DNA of 64,000 bases, taken from positions 1 to 64,000 of IMG/VR virus record IMGVR_UViG_3300045049_000339; one strand, given 5' to 3'. The translations under genes were made by a program, and so were the position numbers. This document shows, piece by piece, positions 23,342 through 30,578 of the stretch; position 1 is the stretch's first letter; each line of letters opens with the position of its first letter. This DNA comes from a virus. The notes under the pieces were generated by a model. That model ran no database searches. It was not told where the DNA came from and worked only from the letters and a program-made list of their open reading frames with translations.

Positions 23342-23370
23342 TTGACACACCCTTCGGGGTGTGTCAGTCT
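23342..23370 (+). promoter_or_regulatory. promoter carrying a 10-bp palindrome
   Basis: TTGACA (23342-23347), 17-bp spacer, CAGTCT (23365-23370). TGACACACCC and GGGTGTGTCA (10 bp each, TTCG loop) cover the -35 box and the whole spacer. It may be terminator, operator or both. Confidence 0.75.
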
Positions 23371-23412
23371 TAGAACACAAGGAACGAGGAACCGGAATCG
23401 AAGGAGAAAGTC

Positions 23413-24171
23413 ATGGCCGCGAACCTGAAAGCCGCCGCGAAGAAGCTGGCCGCCGCGAAGGCGACCACCAAGGCGCCGGTCAAGGAAGCGAAGATCACGC
23501 GGACGAAGGCCGCCGCGAAGAAGGCCCCGGCGAAGAAGTCGCCCGCCAAGACGGCTCCGGCCAGTCCCGCCAAGACGTCCCGTCGGACGTACACGATGAG
23601 CACCCGCCTGGCCACCGGCCACGTCCGCCGGAACCTGGCCCGGTACCGTCGTGACCCGCTGACCCCGGAGTGGGTCGGCTGGAACCTCGACGACGAGGCG
23701 CTGTTCGCCCGTGAGGTCAAGAACTACCTGGTCGACAAGACCACCCTGTCCACCTCCACGCTGGACGCGGCCGACTACTCCGTGCTGCTGGAGGAGTACC
23801 GCAACCTGGCACAGTGGAAGCCCAAGCGTCCCAAGGCGACGGTCCGCAAGCCGGGCGCCGCAGTGAAGGCGGCCTCGTCCGCCATGGAGAAGATGAACGT
23901 GCGCATCGAGATCACCGACGAGCCCGCCGTCCCCGCCCCGCGTCGCAAGGACGTCCCCGTCCGCGTGGAGGTCTCCGTGCCGCCGCTGACCCGCGTCAGC
24001 CTGCGGGTGGACGACGAGGCGCCGAGCCGGGAGAACCGGCGCGTCCCGGAGAACTGGCGGCACCTCGCCGAGCACGCCAACTTCCACGGCGACGAGAACC
24101 ACCCCAACGCCAAGGCTGCGCAGAAGTGGTGGGCGGAGCACTGCGCCAAGCGCATGCGCGGCGAGGTCTGA
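23413..24171 (+). CDS. protein with histone-H1-like Lys/Ala tail
   Basis: 252 residues. The first ~55 residues are Lys/Ala/Pro repeats of the AAKK/PAKK type seen in histone H1 and actinobacterial HupS tails. A helical middle (SVLLEEYRNLAQWKPKRPKA) and a beta segment (VPVRVEVSVPPLTRVSLRVD) follow. It probably binds phage or host DNA non-specifically. The globular part is unrecognised. Confidence 0.65.
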   Translation: MAANLKAAAKKLAAAKATTKAPVKEAKITRTKAAAKKAPAKKSPAKTAPASPAKTSRRTYTMSTRLATGHVRRNLARYRRDPLTPEWVGWNLDDEALFAREVKNYLVDKTTLSTSTLDAADYSVLLEEYRNLAQWKPKRPKATVRKPGAAVKAASSAMEKMNVRIEITDEPAVPAPRRKDVPVRVEVSVPPLTRVSLRVDDEAPSRENRRVPENWRHLAEHANFHGDENHPNAKAAQKWWAEHCAKRMRGEV

Positions 24172-24425
24172 TGTCCGGCGGCATGATCCGCAGGCGCCAG
24201 GCTGACCACCACAAGGTGGCGGACTGGTGCCGGGAGTGGCCGGGGGAGTGGGTGCTGGTCAACACCTACGCCGCTTTGTACGTCGCCAGGTCCACGTGCG
24301 CGCTCATCCGGGGCGACCGGACTCAGCCCAGTATCACCGCGTACCAACCGGCCGGTGACTTCGAATCCAAGTACGAGATGCGCGAAGAGGGCTGGGCCGT
24401 CTTCGCCATGTACAACCCACAGTAG
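24171..24425 (+). CDS. hypothetical protein
   Basis: 84 residues, ATG overlapping the previous TGA. Aromatic and basic (WCREWPGEWVLVNTYAALYV), ending YEMREEGWAVFAMYNPQ. Such short W-rich domains occur in phage nucleic-acid-binding proteins, but no family is certain. Confidence 0.65.
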   Translation: MSGGMIRRRQADHHKVADWCREWPGEWVLVNTYAALYVARSTCALIRGDRTQPSITAYQPAGDFESKYEMREEGWAVFAMYNPQ

Positions 24426-24434
24426 GAGAAGAAC

Positions 24435-24668
24435 ATGGGCAAGAGCGCCGACCTTAACGATCTCAACGAGCGCGCCACGTACAACCACACGCCGTCCGTC
24501 GTGGCTGCCACGGCCAGGCTGATGAAGGCCACCAGTATGAACCGGACCGACGTGGTCAACCAGGCCATCCTTCGGGACGACTTCCTGCGGCAGGAGCAGG
24601 CCAAGGGGCTGGAGCTGTGCCTGCGCGACCCGAAGACGGGCGTCGTGGAGCGCATCCACCTGATCTGA
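24435..24668 (+). CDS. ribbon-helix-helix-like protein
   Basis: 77 residues. RATYNHTPSVVAATARLMKA then MNRTDVVNQAIL fits the strand-helix-helix layout of ribbon-helix-helix (Arc/CopG-like) DNA-binding proteins, though the N-terminal strand is atypical. It may be a small regulator. Confidence 0.45.
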   Translation: MGKSADLNDLNERATYNHTPSVVAATARLMKATSMNRTDVVNQAILRDDFLRQEQAKGLELCLRDPKTGVVERIHLI

Positions 24669-24672
24669 CCTC

Positions 24673-24701
24673 TTCCGCTGGCCGACGTGTCGACGTATGA
24701 T
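24673..24701 (+). promoter_or_regulatory. candidate promoter
   Basis: TTCCGC (24673-24678), 17-bp spacer, TATGAT (24696-24701). The -10 is good and the -35 poor. Confidence 0.5.
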
Positions 24702-24740
24702 TCCTGTGACAGGAACCGCAGGAAGTGAAGGACAGTTGCC

Positions 24741-24848
24741 ATGGGTGACATCGGCCGTGAGCATGAGACCGTGACGTTCGAGCCTCTTCCGGAGGAGGCT
24801 CCCGTCGAGGCCCCCGCCCCGTCCGAGCCGGTCGAGGTGCCTGCCTGA
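24741..24848 (+). CDS. 35-residue acidic mini-protein
   Basis: ATG 24741 follows the promoter by 40 bases, and the stop overlaps the next ATG. The product begins MGDIGREHETVTFEPLPEEA and continues with repeated Pro-Val-Glu-Ala. The clean start, promoter and overlap support expression. Function unknown. Confidence 0.6.
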   Translation: MGDIGREHETVTFEPLPEEAPVEAPAPSEPVEVPA

Positions 24849-25846
24849 TGGTCAACGGGTTTGGAACCAACTACGAGCCCAAGGACCGCAAGCTGATCCC
24901 TGGGAAGCTCATCGCCTTCCGCAAGTTCCGCTTCAAGCCGCGCCCGGCATTCGAGTTCGACTCGGTCGGTGCGGAGTGGAACGGGTTCATTGCGGGCGTT
25001 GAGCCGTGGAGTCTGATGCCACCGATCCGGTGGCAGAAGATGGGCTACATGCTGGCCAGCTACGGCAAGGCGTACGCCGAGATGTACTTCGGCGCCAATG
25101 AGTGGAAGCCGTGCCTGACGGCAGCCGGATACGGAAACGTCGTGTACGGACCGGGTGAGCACGAAGCGGTGTGTTCGTCCTCGTTCTTCCACAAGAAGGA
25201 CGAGTGGGACTACCACACGGCGCCCAAGGATGACTGCACCTGTGGCTTCTGGGCGTACTACACGCCTGACCAGATCGACACCGGCTGCGGCAACGACTGG
25301 ATGGCCACGGCCGCCGTCGAGGTCTGGGGCGACATCGTCCTCGGTGAGAAGGGCGTTCGTGCGCAGAAGATGAAGATCGTCGGCCTCCTGGTTCCACGGG
25401 AGGTGGTGGCGGCCGACAACATCGACATTGTGCAGGCGTGGCACAAGGTCGTAGGCGAACTGAAAGTTCCGCAGTATTGGAACCGGGCGGAGTTCCTCGA
25501 ATTCCACCCGAAGCAGGACGTGTCCGAACTGCTGCCGAAGCGTCCGCCAGCTCCGGAGTATCCGTACACCCACGAGTTTCAGTCCTTCTCCAGCACGTAC
25601 AACCGCTGGCTGAATATGCAGCAGTTCACGAAGCAGTTCTCGGTGAATGGCAATCCAGCGCTGTATGGGACGCCGGTCACCGCGTACACGTACACGCCGT
25701 ATGTGCCGTCCGTCGTCGAGTTCTGCTGCGTCTGCAAGTACAGGGTGGAGGGACGGACTCAGAAGGACGTGGACCGGATGATGGCCGTACACACCATCAC
25801 CGACCACTTCAAAGACGCTACGACTACTTCGACCACGAACCCTTGA
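24848..25846 (+). CDS. hypothetical actinobacterial-type protein
   Basis: 332 residues. The central segment (CTCGFWAYYTPDQIDT, then VEVWGDIVLGEKGVRAQKMK and IVGLL) resembles a motif common in actinobacterial proteins of unknown function (CGxxAY... VxxWGxVxxGxxGxRA). The C-terminus has CCVCKYRVEG and HTITDHF, probably a zinc finger. It may have been acquired from a host. No activity assigned. Confidence 0.65.
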   Translation: MVNGFGTNYEPKDRKLIPGKLIAFRKFRFKPRPAFEFDSVGAEWNGFIAGVEPWSLMPPIRWQKMGYMLASYGKAYAEMYFGANEWKPCLTAAGYGNVVYGPGEHEAVCSSSFFHKKDEWDYHTAPKDDCTCGFWAYYTPDQIDTGCGNDWMATAAVEVWGDIVLGEKGVRAQKMKIVGLLVPREVVAADNIDIVQAWHKVVGELKVPQYWNRAEFLEFHPKQDVSELLPKRPPAPEYPYTHEFQSFSSTYNRWLNMQQFTKQFSVNGNPALYGTPVTAYTYTPYVPSVVEFCCVCKYRVEGRTQKDVDRMMAVHTITDHFKDATTTSTTNP

Positions 25847-25873
25847 TCTCTCCCGGCACCCGTGCGTTAAGCT
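25843..25873 (+). promoter_or_regulatory. candidate promoter
   Basis: TTGATC (25843-25848) and TAAGCT (25868-25873) at 19-bp spacing, just after the previous gene. Confidence 0.4.
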
Positions 25874-25902
25874 GAGCAAACAGCGCCGCACCGGAGGGCC
25901 GT

Positions 25903-26172
25903 ATGCCTTACTCGATCCCCCAGGTCGACCCGGACTTCGTTACCTTGCTGATGCAGCAGGACGATCCGGACATGGTGAACAAGGCCATCGTTTTGTACAC
26001 GATCGGGATCATTCAAGGAATATCGTGCATGCTGCGAGACCACTCCATGGCTCTCCTGCTGCAAGGCCGTTCCGAGGAATACGTGGACGGATGGATCGAC
26101 ATCGCCGACATGCTCGATCTCGATCCTCCGCCTCGTGAGTCACACACCGCACCGGAGAAGAAAGAGGGCTAA
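25903..26172 (+). CDS. hypothetical helical protein
   Basis: 89 residues. Helical, with hydrophobic segment MVNKAIVLYTIGIIQGISCML, perhaps a dimer or membrane-associated helix. No family recognised. The GTG of the next gene follows at once. Confidence 0.6.
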   Translation: MPYSIPQVDPDFVTLLMQQDDPDMVNKAIVLYTIGIIQGISCMLRDHSMALLLQGRSEEYVDGWIDIADMLDLDPPPRESHTAPEKKEG

Positions 26173-26409
26173 GTGAGGCTCACCAAGACGCTCTATGACG
26201 CGCTCCGCGAGGAGATGCGCACCGTGCTCACCGGCCGTGTACGCGGCCGTGACCCGCTCAAGGTGCACAAGCAGCAGATGCGGATCTGCCGCCTCGACAT
26301 GGCCTACATGAGGCAGAAGGACTGGACCGAGGAATGGGATGACTACACGGCGGACGAGATGCTCCGCGTGATGGAAATCCTGGACTCCGTCCAGAAGCAG
26401 AACAAGTAA
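26173..26409 (+). CDS. hypothetical helical protein
   Basis: 78 residues from GTG 26173, one base after the previous stop. Basic N-terminus (YDALREEMRTVLTGRVRGRD) and acidic C-terminus. All-helical; function unknown. Confidence 0.6.
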   Translation: MRLTKTLYDALREEMRTVLTGRVRGRDPLKVHKQQMRICRLDMAYMRQKDWTEEWDDYTADEMLRVMEILDSVQKQNK

Positions 26410-26428
26410 AGGGAGAGGAGGAACGGTA

Positions 26429-26740
26429 ATGGGGAAATTCATCGTCGATTACAGCGCGCTGTATTCGTGTTTGGAGCATTTGCGCACGAAGCGTTCGCTG
26501 TCCTGGCGCCAGCTCGCCACCGAACTCGACGTGCCGCCGGGGACGTTCACGCGTCTGAGCAAGAACAAGGGCGTCTCTGTCGAGACGTTCGCGACGCTGG
26601 TGAACTGGCTGGGCATGGACGAGTCCATCAGGCCGTTCCTCCTGCACACCGGGCAGGATCTGCACACCGGGCAGGATCTGCGCACCAGCCAGGAGATCGC
26701 CTCGGAGGCGTTGGAGAAGTTCGCCGAGCCCGTGGAGTAG
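26429..26740 (+). CDS. XRE-type helix-turn-helix regulator
   Basis: 103 residues (ribosome site GGGAGAGGAGG). Residues ~15-65 (HLRTKRSLSWRQLATELDVP, GTFTRLSKNKGVSVETFATL) form an XRE/Cro HTH. An imperfect six-residue repeat (LHTGQD twice, then LRTSQE) follows. Probably a small phage transcription regulator. Confidence 0.8.
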   Translation: MGKFIVDYSALYSCLEHLRTKRSLSWRQLATELDVPPGTFTRLSKNKGVSVETFATLVNWLGMDESIRPFLLHTGQDLHTGQDLRTSQEIASEALEKFAEPVE

Positions 26741-26746
26741 TCGCGT

Positions 26747-27091
26747 ATGGGGACCAAGCTCTGGGAAACCAACCGTGAGGCGCTTCTCGCGGAGCTGAAG
26801 TACGCATACGAAGAGGGCGGCCTGACCATCAAGGAACTGGCCGTCCTCTACGGCGTGTCGTACTCCACCATGCACTTCCGGCTCACCGCCGCAGGCGTGA
26901 ACATGCGCCCCCGCAACGACCAACCGGCCATCGGTGCGCCGCAGGTGGCCGTCATCTCCATCCCGTGCTCCCGGTGCGGCGCGGCTGCTGGCACGCCGTG
27001 CGTGAACGTCTACCGTAACCGCATCAACGACTTCCACGTTGCTCGAAGACGCGCTGCTGCGGGCGGGGTTGACAACGCGTGTGAGACGTGA
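26747..27091 (+). CDS. HTH plus zinc-finger DNA-binding protein
   Basis: 114 residues. LTIKELAVLYGVSYSTMHFR (~26-45) is an HTH. CSRCGAAAGTPCVNVYRN with DFHVARR (~75-100) is the short C-x2-C-x6-C...H zinc motif common in actinophage proteins. It is likely a DNA-binding regulator. The end overlaps the next promoter. Confidence 0.7.
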   Translation: MGTKLWETNREALLAELKYAYEEGGLTIKELAVLYGVSYSTMHFRLTAAGVNMRPRNDQPAIGAPQVAVISIPCSRCGAAAGTPCVNVYRNRINDFHVARRRAAAGGVDNACET

Positions 27092-27095
27092 AACA
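27067..27095 (+). promoter_or_regulatory. sigma-70-type promoter
   Basis: TTGACA (27067-27072), 17-bp spacer, AACAGT (27090-27095). Its position shows that the ATG at 27098 cannot be the start of the next gene. Confidence 0.75.
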
Positions 27096-27148
27096 GTATG
27101 TCTCAGGAACGAGGGACCGGAAAGGTCCAAGAGAATCAGGGAGTACAT

Positions 27149-27598
27149 GTGCCTCGACACGTAGGCGCGACGCTGAAGGCGTCTGGCATCAGCCACACTC
27201 TCCGCTCCATGGGGAACGCCCGTAGCGAGAGGATTGCGCCGAAGAACCGCAAGGACACCCGCAGGACGGCCGGGTTCAAGGTCTTCACCTTCGCGGAGGA
27301 TGTCGTCCAGATCAAGTACGACCTGGGCAACCGGCACGGCCTCACCGACGAGGCGGAACGGGTGCAGGAGGTCAGGAAGCACCTCGACAGGTACAAGACC
27401 GAGCTGACGGACCGGTTCGACGTCTCCTGGGGCGGCACGGGTGTCGACGCTTACCTCCTGGTGCGGGAATACCCGGACCAGAAGGTTGGCGAGATCCTGC
27501 GCCGGGCCGCTGACGGCCTCACTGCCCTCGGCGACCACCATGGCTCCAAGCAGCTCAAGCAGTGGGCTGACCTGGCCGACAAGGGCGAGGACTGGTAG
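27149..27598 (+). CDS. hypothetical protein
   Basis: 149 residues from GTG 27149, chosen because AGGGAG lies 7-12 bases upstream and the earlier ATG is inside the promoter. Mixed alpha/beta: FKVFTFAEDVVQIKYDLGNR, then helix ERVQEVRKHLDRYKTELTDR and strand DAYLLVREYP. No family recognised. Confidence 0.65.
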   Translation: MPRHVGATLKASGISHTLRSMGNARSERIAPKNRKDTRRTAGFKVFTFAEDVVQIKYDLGNRHGLTDEAERVQEVRKHLDRYKTELTDRFDVSWGGTGVDAYLLVREYPDQKVGEILRRAADGLTALGDHHGSKQLKQWADLADKGEDW

Positions 27599-27650
27599 AA
27601 CTCACGGCCCCGGCCAGGGGCCGTGTACTACGAGGAACAGGAAGAGTGAA

Positions 27651-27962
27651 ATGCTTCGAGTCACCGGCTTCGACAGCCGATTCTCCGGCAGGTTCCCGAC
27701 CGGCTACATCATGTTCTCCGACCGTACGCGAATCACCTACAGTTCGCTTCTCGGTCCGGACACCGCCCGGCCGGGCACCACGCGTGACGAGTGGGGCCTG
27801 AACCCGGACTGGGAGGACCAGGGCGTGAGCGAGGTGCACCTGCGCCTGGCCCGTGCCTACGTCGACCAGCACCTGGTCCGGCCCGCCGTCGCCGTCCCGC
27901 AGTACCGGGCGGAGCAGGCGGCGCGTGAGGCCCAGCGCACCGCCATCAAGAGCAACGCGTAA
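27651..27962 (+). CDS. hypothetical protein
   Basis: 103 residues from ATG 27651. A 9-bp hairpin (CACGGCCCC/GGGGCCGTG, 27603-27625) precedes it. The N-terminus is beta-rich and the C-terminus a basic helix (RAEQAAREAQRTAIK). Function unknown. Confidence 0.65.
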   Translation: MLRVTGFDSRFSGRFPTGYIMFSDRTRITYSSLLGPDTARPGTTRDEWGLNPDWEDQGVSEVHLRLARAYVDQHLVRPAVAVPQYRAEQAAREAQRTAIKSNA

Positions 27963-28095
27963 CACTGCAAGGATGCGGCATCAACCGACACGCCTGCCCG
28001 GACGACGGCACTTTTCGTGCGCACGAGCAAGCAGGGTGACTCTGGTATTGGCCATCGGCGAGCCGCCGTCCTGGTGGGAGACGCAAAACCCCACC
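27963..28095 (+). other. non-coding stretch, structured
   Basis: No gene is supported. Several short GC-rich inverted repeats occur (for example around CGGCGAGCCGCCG). It may be the 5' part of the tRNA-like element that follows. Confidence 0.3.
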
Positions 28096-28174
28096 CCCCT
28101 GCCGCTTGGTGGCGAGAGCGCCAGACCCCGAAGCCATCGGGGTGGGAAAGCGTCGGTTCGAGTCCGTCCAGGGG
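28096..28174 (+). ncRNA. atypical tRNA-like element
   Basis: A T-arm-like GTCGG-TTCGAGT-CCGTC (one mismatch) precedes CAGGGG, which pairs with CCCCTG at about 28096. A D-arm-like CGCT/AGCG hairpin and a long anticodon-like stem ACCCCGA/TCGGGGT (5-base loop) lie between. Arm spacing and anticodon loop are not canonical, so this is a degenerate tRNA or a tRNA mimic. Confidence 0.35.
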
Positions 28175-28177
28175 TAC

Positions 28178-28206
28178 TTGACACAACGCCGGAGAGGTGG
28201 TTGACT
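28178..28206 (+). promoter_or_regulatory. candidate promoter
   Basis: TTGACA (28178-28183) with TTGACT (28201-28206) at 17 bp. Good -35, weak -10, 40 bases before the next start. Confidence 0.55.
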
Positions 28207-28245
28207 CTCTCCCAGGAACAACGACGAGGAAAGAGAGAACCAGTC

Positions 28246-28704
28246 ATGACAAAGACTCAGACTTCCCGCAAGGCCAAGGGCCGCACGGTCGAGGTCGACG
28301 AGCACGGTCTCATCGGCTTCGGCATGGCGACGGGCAAGTCCCTGCTGGCCATCCCGTTCTCCGACATGGCTCCGGCTCCGGTCATCGAGGCACCAGCTCC
28401 GGCTCCGGTCGAGGCTCCGGCCCCCGAGGTCATCGTCGTCGACCAGGCCGCCGTCGAGGCGGCGCTGGGCGCCTGGTACGAGGCCAACGAGGCGAAGAAG
28501 TCCGCCGACAAGATCGTCCGCAGGGAGCGGAAGGTTTTCGACGGTCTCCCGGCCCGCGTCTACGGCAAGTGGCGTCTCCTGTGGAAGCCGACCGCCCGTG
28601 AGGTGCCCGACATGGACGCCATCAAGGCGATCTTCGAGGCGCACGGTCTGGGCGAGGTCCCGATGAAGCCGTGTGCCGACTCCCCCCAGGTCACCTTGGC
28701 CTGA
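28246..28704 (+). CDS. hypothetical protein with Pro-Ala linker
   Basis: 152 residues from ATG 28246 (ribosome site GAGGAAAGAGAG). A short N-terminal domain is joined by a PAPV/EAPAP linker (~40-65) to a helical C-terminal domain (WYEANEAKKSADKIVRRERK, DMDAIKAIFEAHGLGEVP). It precedes the ParB/DGQHR-like gene. Function unknown. Confidence 0.65.
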   Translation: MTKTQTSRKAKGRTVEVDEHGLIGFGMATGKSLLAIPFSDMAPAPVIEAPAPAPVEAPAPEVIVVDQAAVEAALGAWYEANEAKKSADKIVRRERKVFDGLPARVYGKWRLLWKPTAREVPDMDAIKAIFEAHGLGEVPMKPCADSPQVTLA

Positions 28705-28711
28705 CACAGAT

Positions 28712-28759
28712 TTCCCCTGGGGCGCAGTGCTTGGCGCCCCAGGGGAACCGTAGGATAGA
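28712..28759 (+). terminator. 13-bp hairpin fused with a promoter
   Basis: TTCCCCTGGGGCG (28712-28724) pairs with 28735-28747. TTGGCG (28731-28736) in the loop and GATAGA (28754-28759) at 17 bp form the next promoter. Confidence 0.65.
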
Positions 28760-28784
28760 GCAGAGGAAAGGAACACGAACGCAC

Positions 28785-29777
28785 ATGAGTAACGAACAGC
28801 TCGAATTCTCCACGGAAGTGCCTGACGCCTTCCGGGCGAAGGTCGAGAAGGTCACGCCCGCGCAGGCGGCGTGGATGCTGCGGTTCAACACCAAGAACCG
28901 CAAGGTCAATGACCGCCGCGTGGAGGAGCTGGCCCGGCTGATGCTGGCCGGGGACTTCAAAATGAACGGCGAGGCCGTCAAGCTGTCCTGGGGCGTCCGC
29001 CCTCTGCACGACAGCCACGGCGAGCCGATGAAGGACCCGACGACGGGCGAGCCGCTGCTGGCGCCGATCCTGCTGGACGGCCAGCACCGCCTGGAAGCTC
29101 TCGTGCTGGCCGCGAAGACCAACCCGGACATCACGGTCGACATGCTGGTCATCCGTGGCGTGGACCCGGAAACCCAGTCCACCATGGACACCGGCCAGAA
29201 GCGCACCGTCGGCAACGTCTTCCAGATGAGCGGCGAGAAGGAGGCCAACGTCCTCGCCTCGATGCTCGGCAACATCTGGAAGTGGGACGCGGGTGACAGG
29301 AAGTTCGCCACGCACCCCAAGGCCACGACGGTCGAGCTGGAGAGGATGCTCGCCGACCCGGTCGAGGGGAAGAAGCTCCGGCGTTCGCTGGAGGTCGGCC
29401 TTCAGACCGGCCGTGGCTTCAACAGCCTCAGCAAGTCGGCGCTGGCCATCGCGCACTACATCCTGTCGCGCGTCGATGCGAAGATGGAGTACGTCCCGTA
29501 CTTCTTCCACCTCATCGCGACCGGCGAGAACCTGTCCAAGGGCAACCCTGTCCTGGCGCTGCGTGAGCGTGCTCGCCGCAACCGCGAGGGCAACCAGCGG
29601 CAGTACATGACGATGAGCCGCCAGGTCGGTCTCATCATCCGCGCCTGGAACAACTGCGTGAAGGGCGAGGCCGTGTCCACCCTGCTCCAGTCGGCCACCG
29701 AGCCGGTCCCGGAGCCGGTGCGTCCCAACGGTGACGTTCCGTTCCTGACGGACGCGAACTTCATCGCCGAGGACTAG
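28785..29777 (+). CDS. ParB/DGQHR-like nucleotide-binding protein
   Basis: 330 residues from ATG 28785 (ribosome site AGGAAAGG). The region RKVNDRRVEELARLMLAGDF, then LLDGQHRLEALVLAAK (~100-115), is the ParB/sulfiredoxin-like DGQHR core. MDTGQKRTVGNVFQMSG follows, as in related phage proteins. The C-terminal half is helical. ParB-like domains bind CTP or act on DNA; the activity here is not known. Confidence 0.75.
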   Translation: MSNEQLEFSTEVPDAFRAKVEKVTPAQAAWMLRFNTKNRKVNDRRVEELARLMLAGDFKMNGEAVKLSWGVRPLHDSHGEPMKDPTTGEPLLAPILLDGQHRLEALVLAAKTNPDITVDMLVIRGVDPETQSTMDTGQKRTVGNVFQMSGEKEANVLASMLGNIWKWDAGDRKFATHPKATTVELERMLADPVEGKKLRRSLEVGLQTGRGFNSLSKSALAIAHYILSRVDAKMEYVPYFFHLIATGENLSKGNPVLALRERARRNREGNQRQYMTMSRQVGLIIRAWNNCVKGEAVSTLLQSATEPVPEPVRPNGDVPFLTDANFIAED

Positions 29778-29778
29778 C

Positions 29779-29808
29779 TTGACCAACTCCTCTTCCTGCC
29801 TGTATGCT
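29779..29808 (+). promoter_or_regulatory. sigma-70-type promoter
   Basis: TTGACC (29779-29784), 18-bp spacer, TATGCT (29803-29808), 28 bases before the next start. Confidence 0.75.
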
Positions 29809-29835
29809 TGAAGCAGGAAGAGGGACGGAGGGACC

Positions 29836-30345
29836 ATGGAACAACCGCTGTTCACGGCGCTTGCGACATGGGCCTCGACTTCCCGTCGCAGTCTTGCCCG
29901 GCAGGGCTGGACGGTGTTGCTGGAGGAGTCCGAGGAGGACGATCGTCTGGTGGTGGAGCTTGAGAACGACTTCCACCTTGGGCGGTTCGTCCTCCAGGAC
30001 ATCGGCCTCGTCGAGATAGGCGTTCTCGACAAGGCCACCGGAGATATCCGGCGTGGGGAGTGCGAGGTCTACACCGAAGGCCAGCTCGAAGACGCCGTCA
30101 CTCAGTTCCTTGGGTGGCTGGGTCAGGAAAACGGCCGGGTGGAACGGGTCGAGCAAGTCGCGTGTCCGCACAACAAGATCATCTACGACAGCAGGCCGGA
30201 GGCCATCGCCGTCGTCAAGGCGATCACTAGCAGGACCCGGATGCCCGGCTCCATCACTGAATACCAGTGCCATTTGTGTCACAAGTGGCACATTGGCGGT
30301 AGACAGGGTAGAGTGAGCATCAGGCGAAGGAGCTTTCCTCGCTAA
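29836..30345 (+). CDS. hypothetical protein with C-terminal zinc domain
   Basis: 169 residues. The N-terminal ~100 residues are unrecognised alpha/beta. The C-terminus (CPHNKIIYDSRPEAIAVVKA, then YQCHLCHKWHIG) is a phage zinc domain often found in short actinophage proteins. It ends seven bases before the structured RNA at 30352. Confidence 0.65.
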   Translation: MEQPLFTALATWASTSRRSLARQGWTVLLEESEEDDRLVVELENDFHLGRFVLQDIGLVEIGVLDKATGDIRRGECEVYTEGQLEDAVTQFLGWLGQENGRVERVEQVACPHNKIIYDSRPEAIAVVKAITSRTRMPGSITEYQCHLCHKWHIGGRQGRVSIRRRSFPR

Positions 30346-30351
30346 GAACTT

Positions 30352-30532
30352 GGGCCTGGCTGGTCGAGTCCCCTCGCGGAGGGTTCGGAAGACCTCTTGC
30401 GATTCGCTTCCGTGTTGGCGCACGGATTAGCCAAGCGAACATTCCGAGGCAAGCGGAGTGGGGGCAGACGCCTCCGGCCACGGAAGCTGTCCTGCTGCTA
30501 CAGGACAACGGGTTCGAATCCCGTCAGGTCCA
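30352..30532 (+). ncRNA. ssrA-like: tmRNA-like structured RNA
   Basis: The ends GGGCCTG (30352-30358) and CAGGTCC plus A (30525-30532) form a full 7-bp acceptor stem with a G3-U70 wobble and A73, the alanine identity set used by tmRNA. A perfect T-arm ACGGG-TTCGAAT-CCCGT precedes the 3' strand. GCTGGTCGAGTCC near the 5' end resembles the conserved tmRNA D-like region, and several hairpins fill the middle. No D-arm or anticodon arm is present. It is short for tmRNA (181 bases) and I find no clear tag frame, so the call is tentative. Confidence 0.45.
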
Positions 30533-30578
30533 CTGGCTGCACCATCCGGTGCGGCTGAGGAAAAAGATAAGGAAAAGC

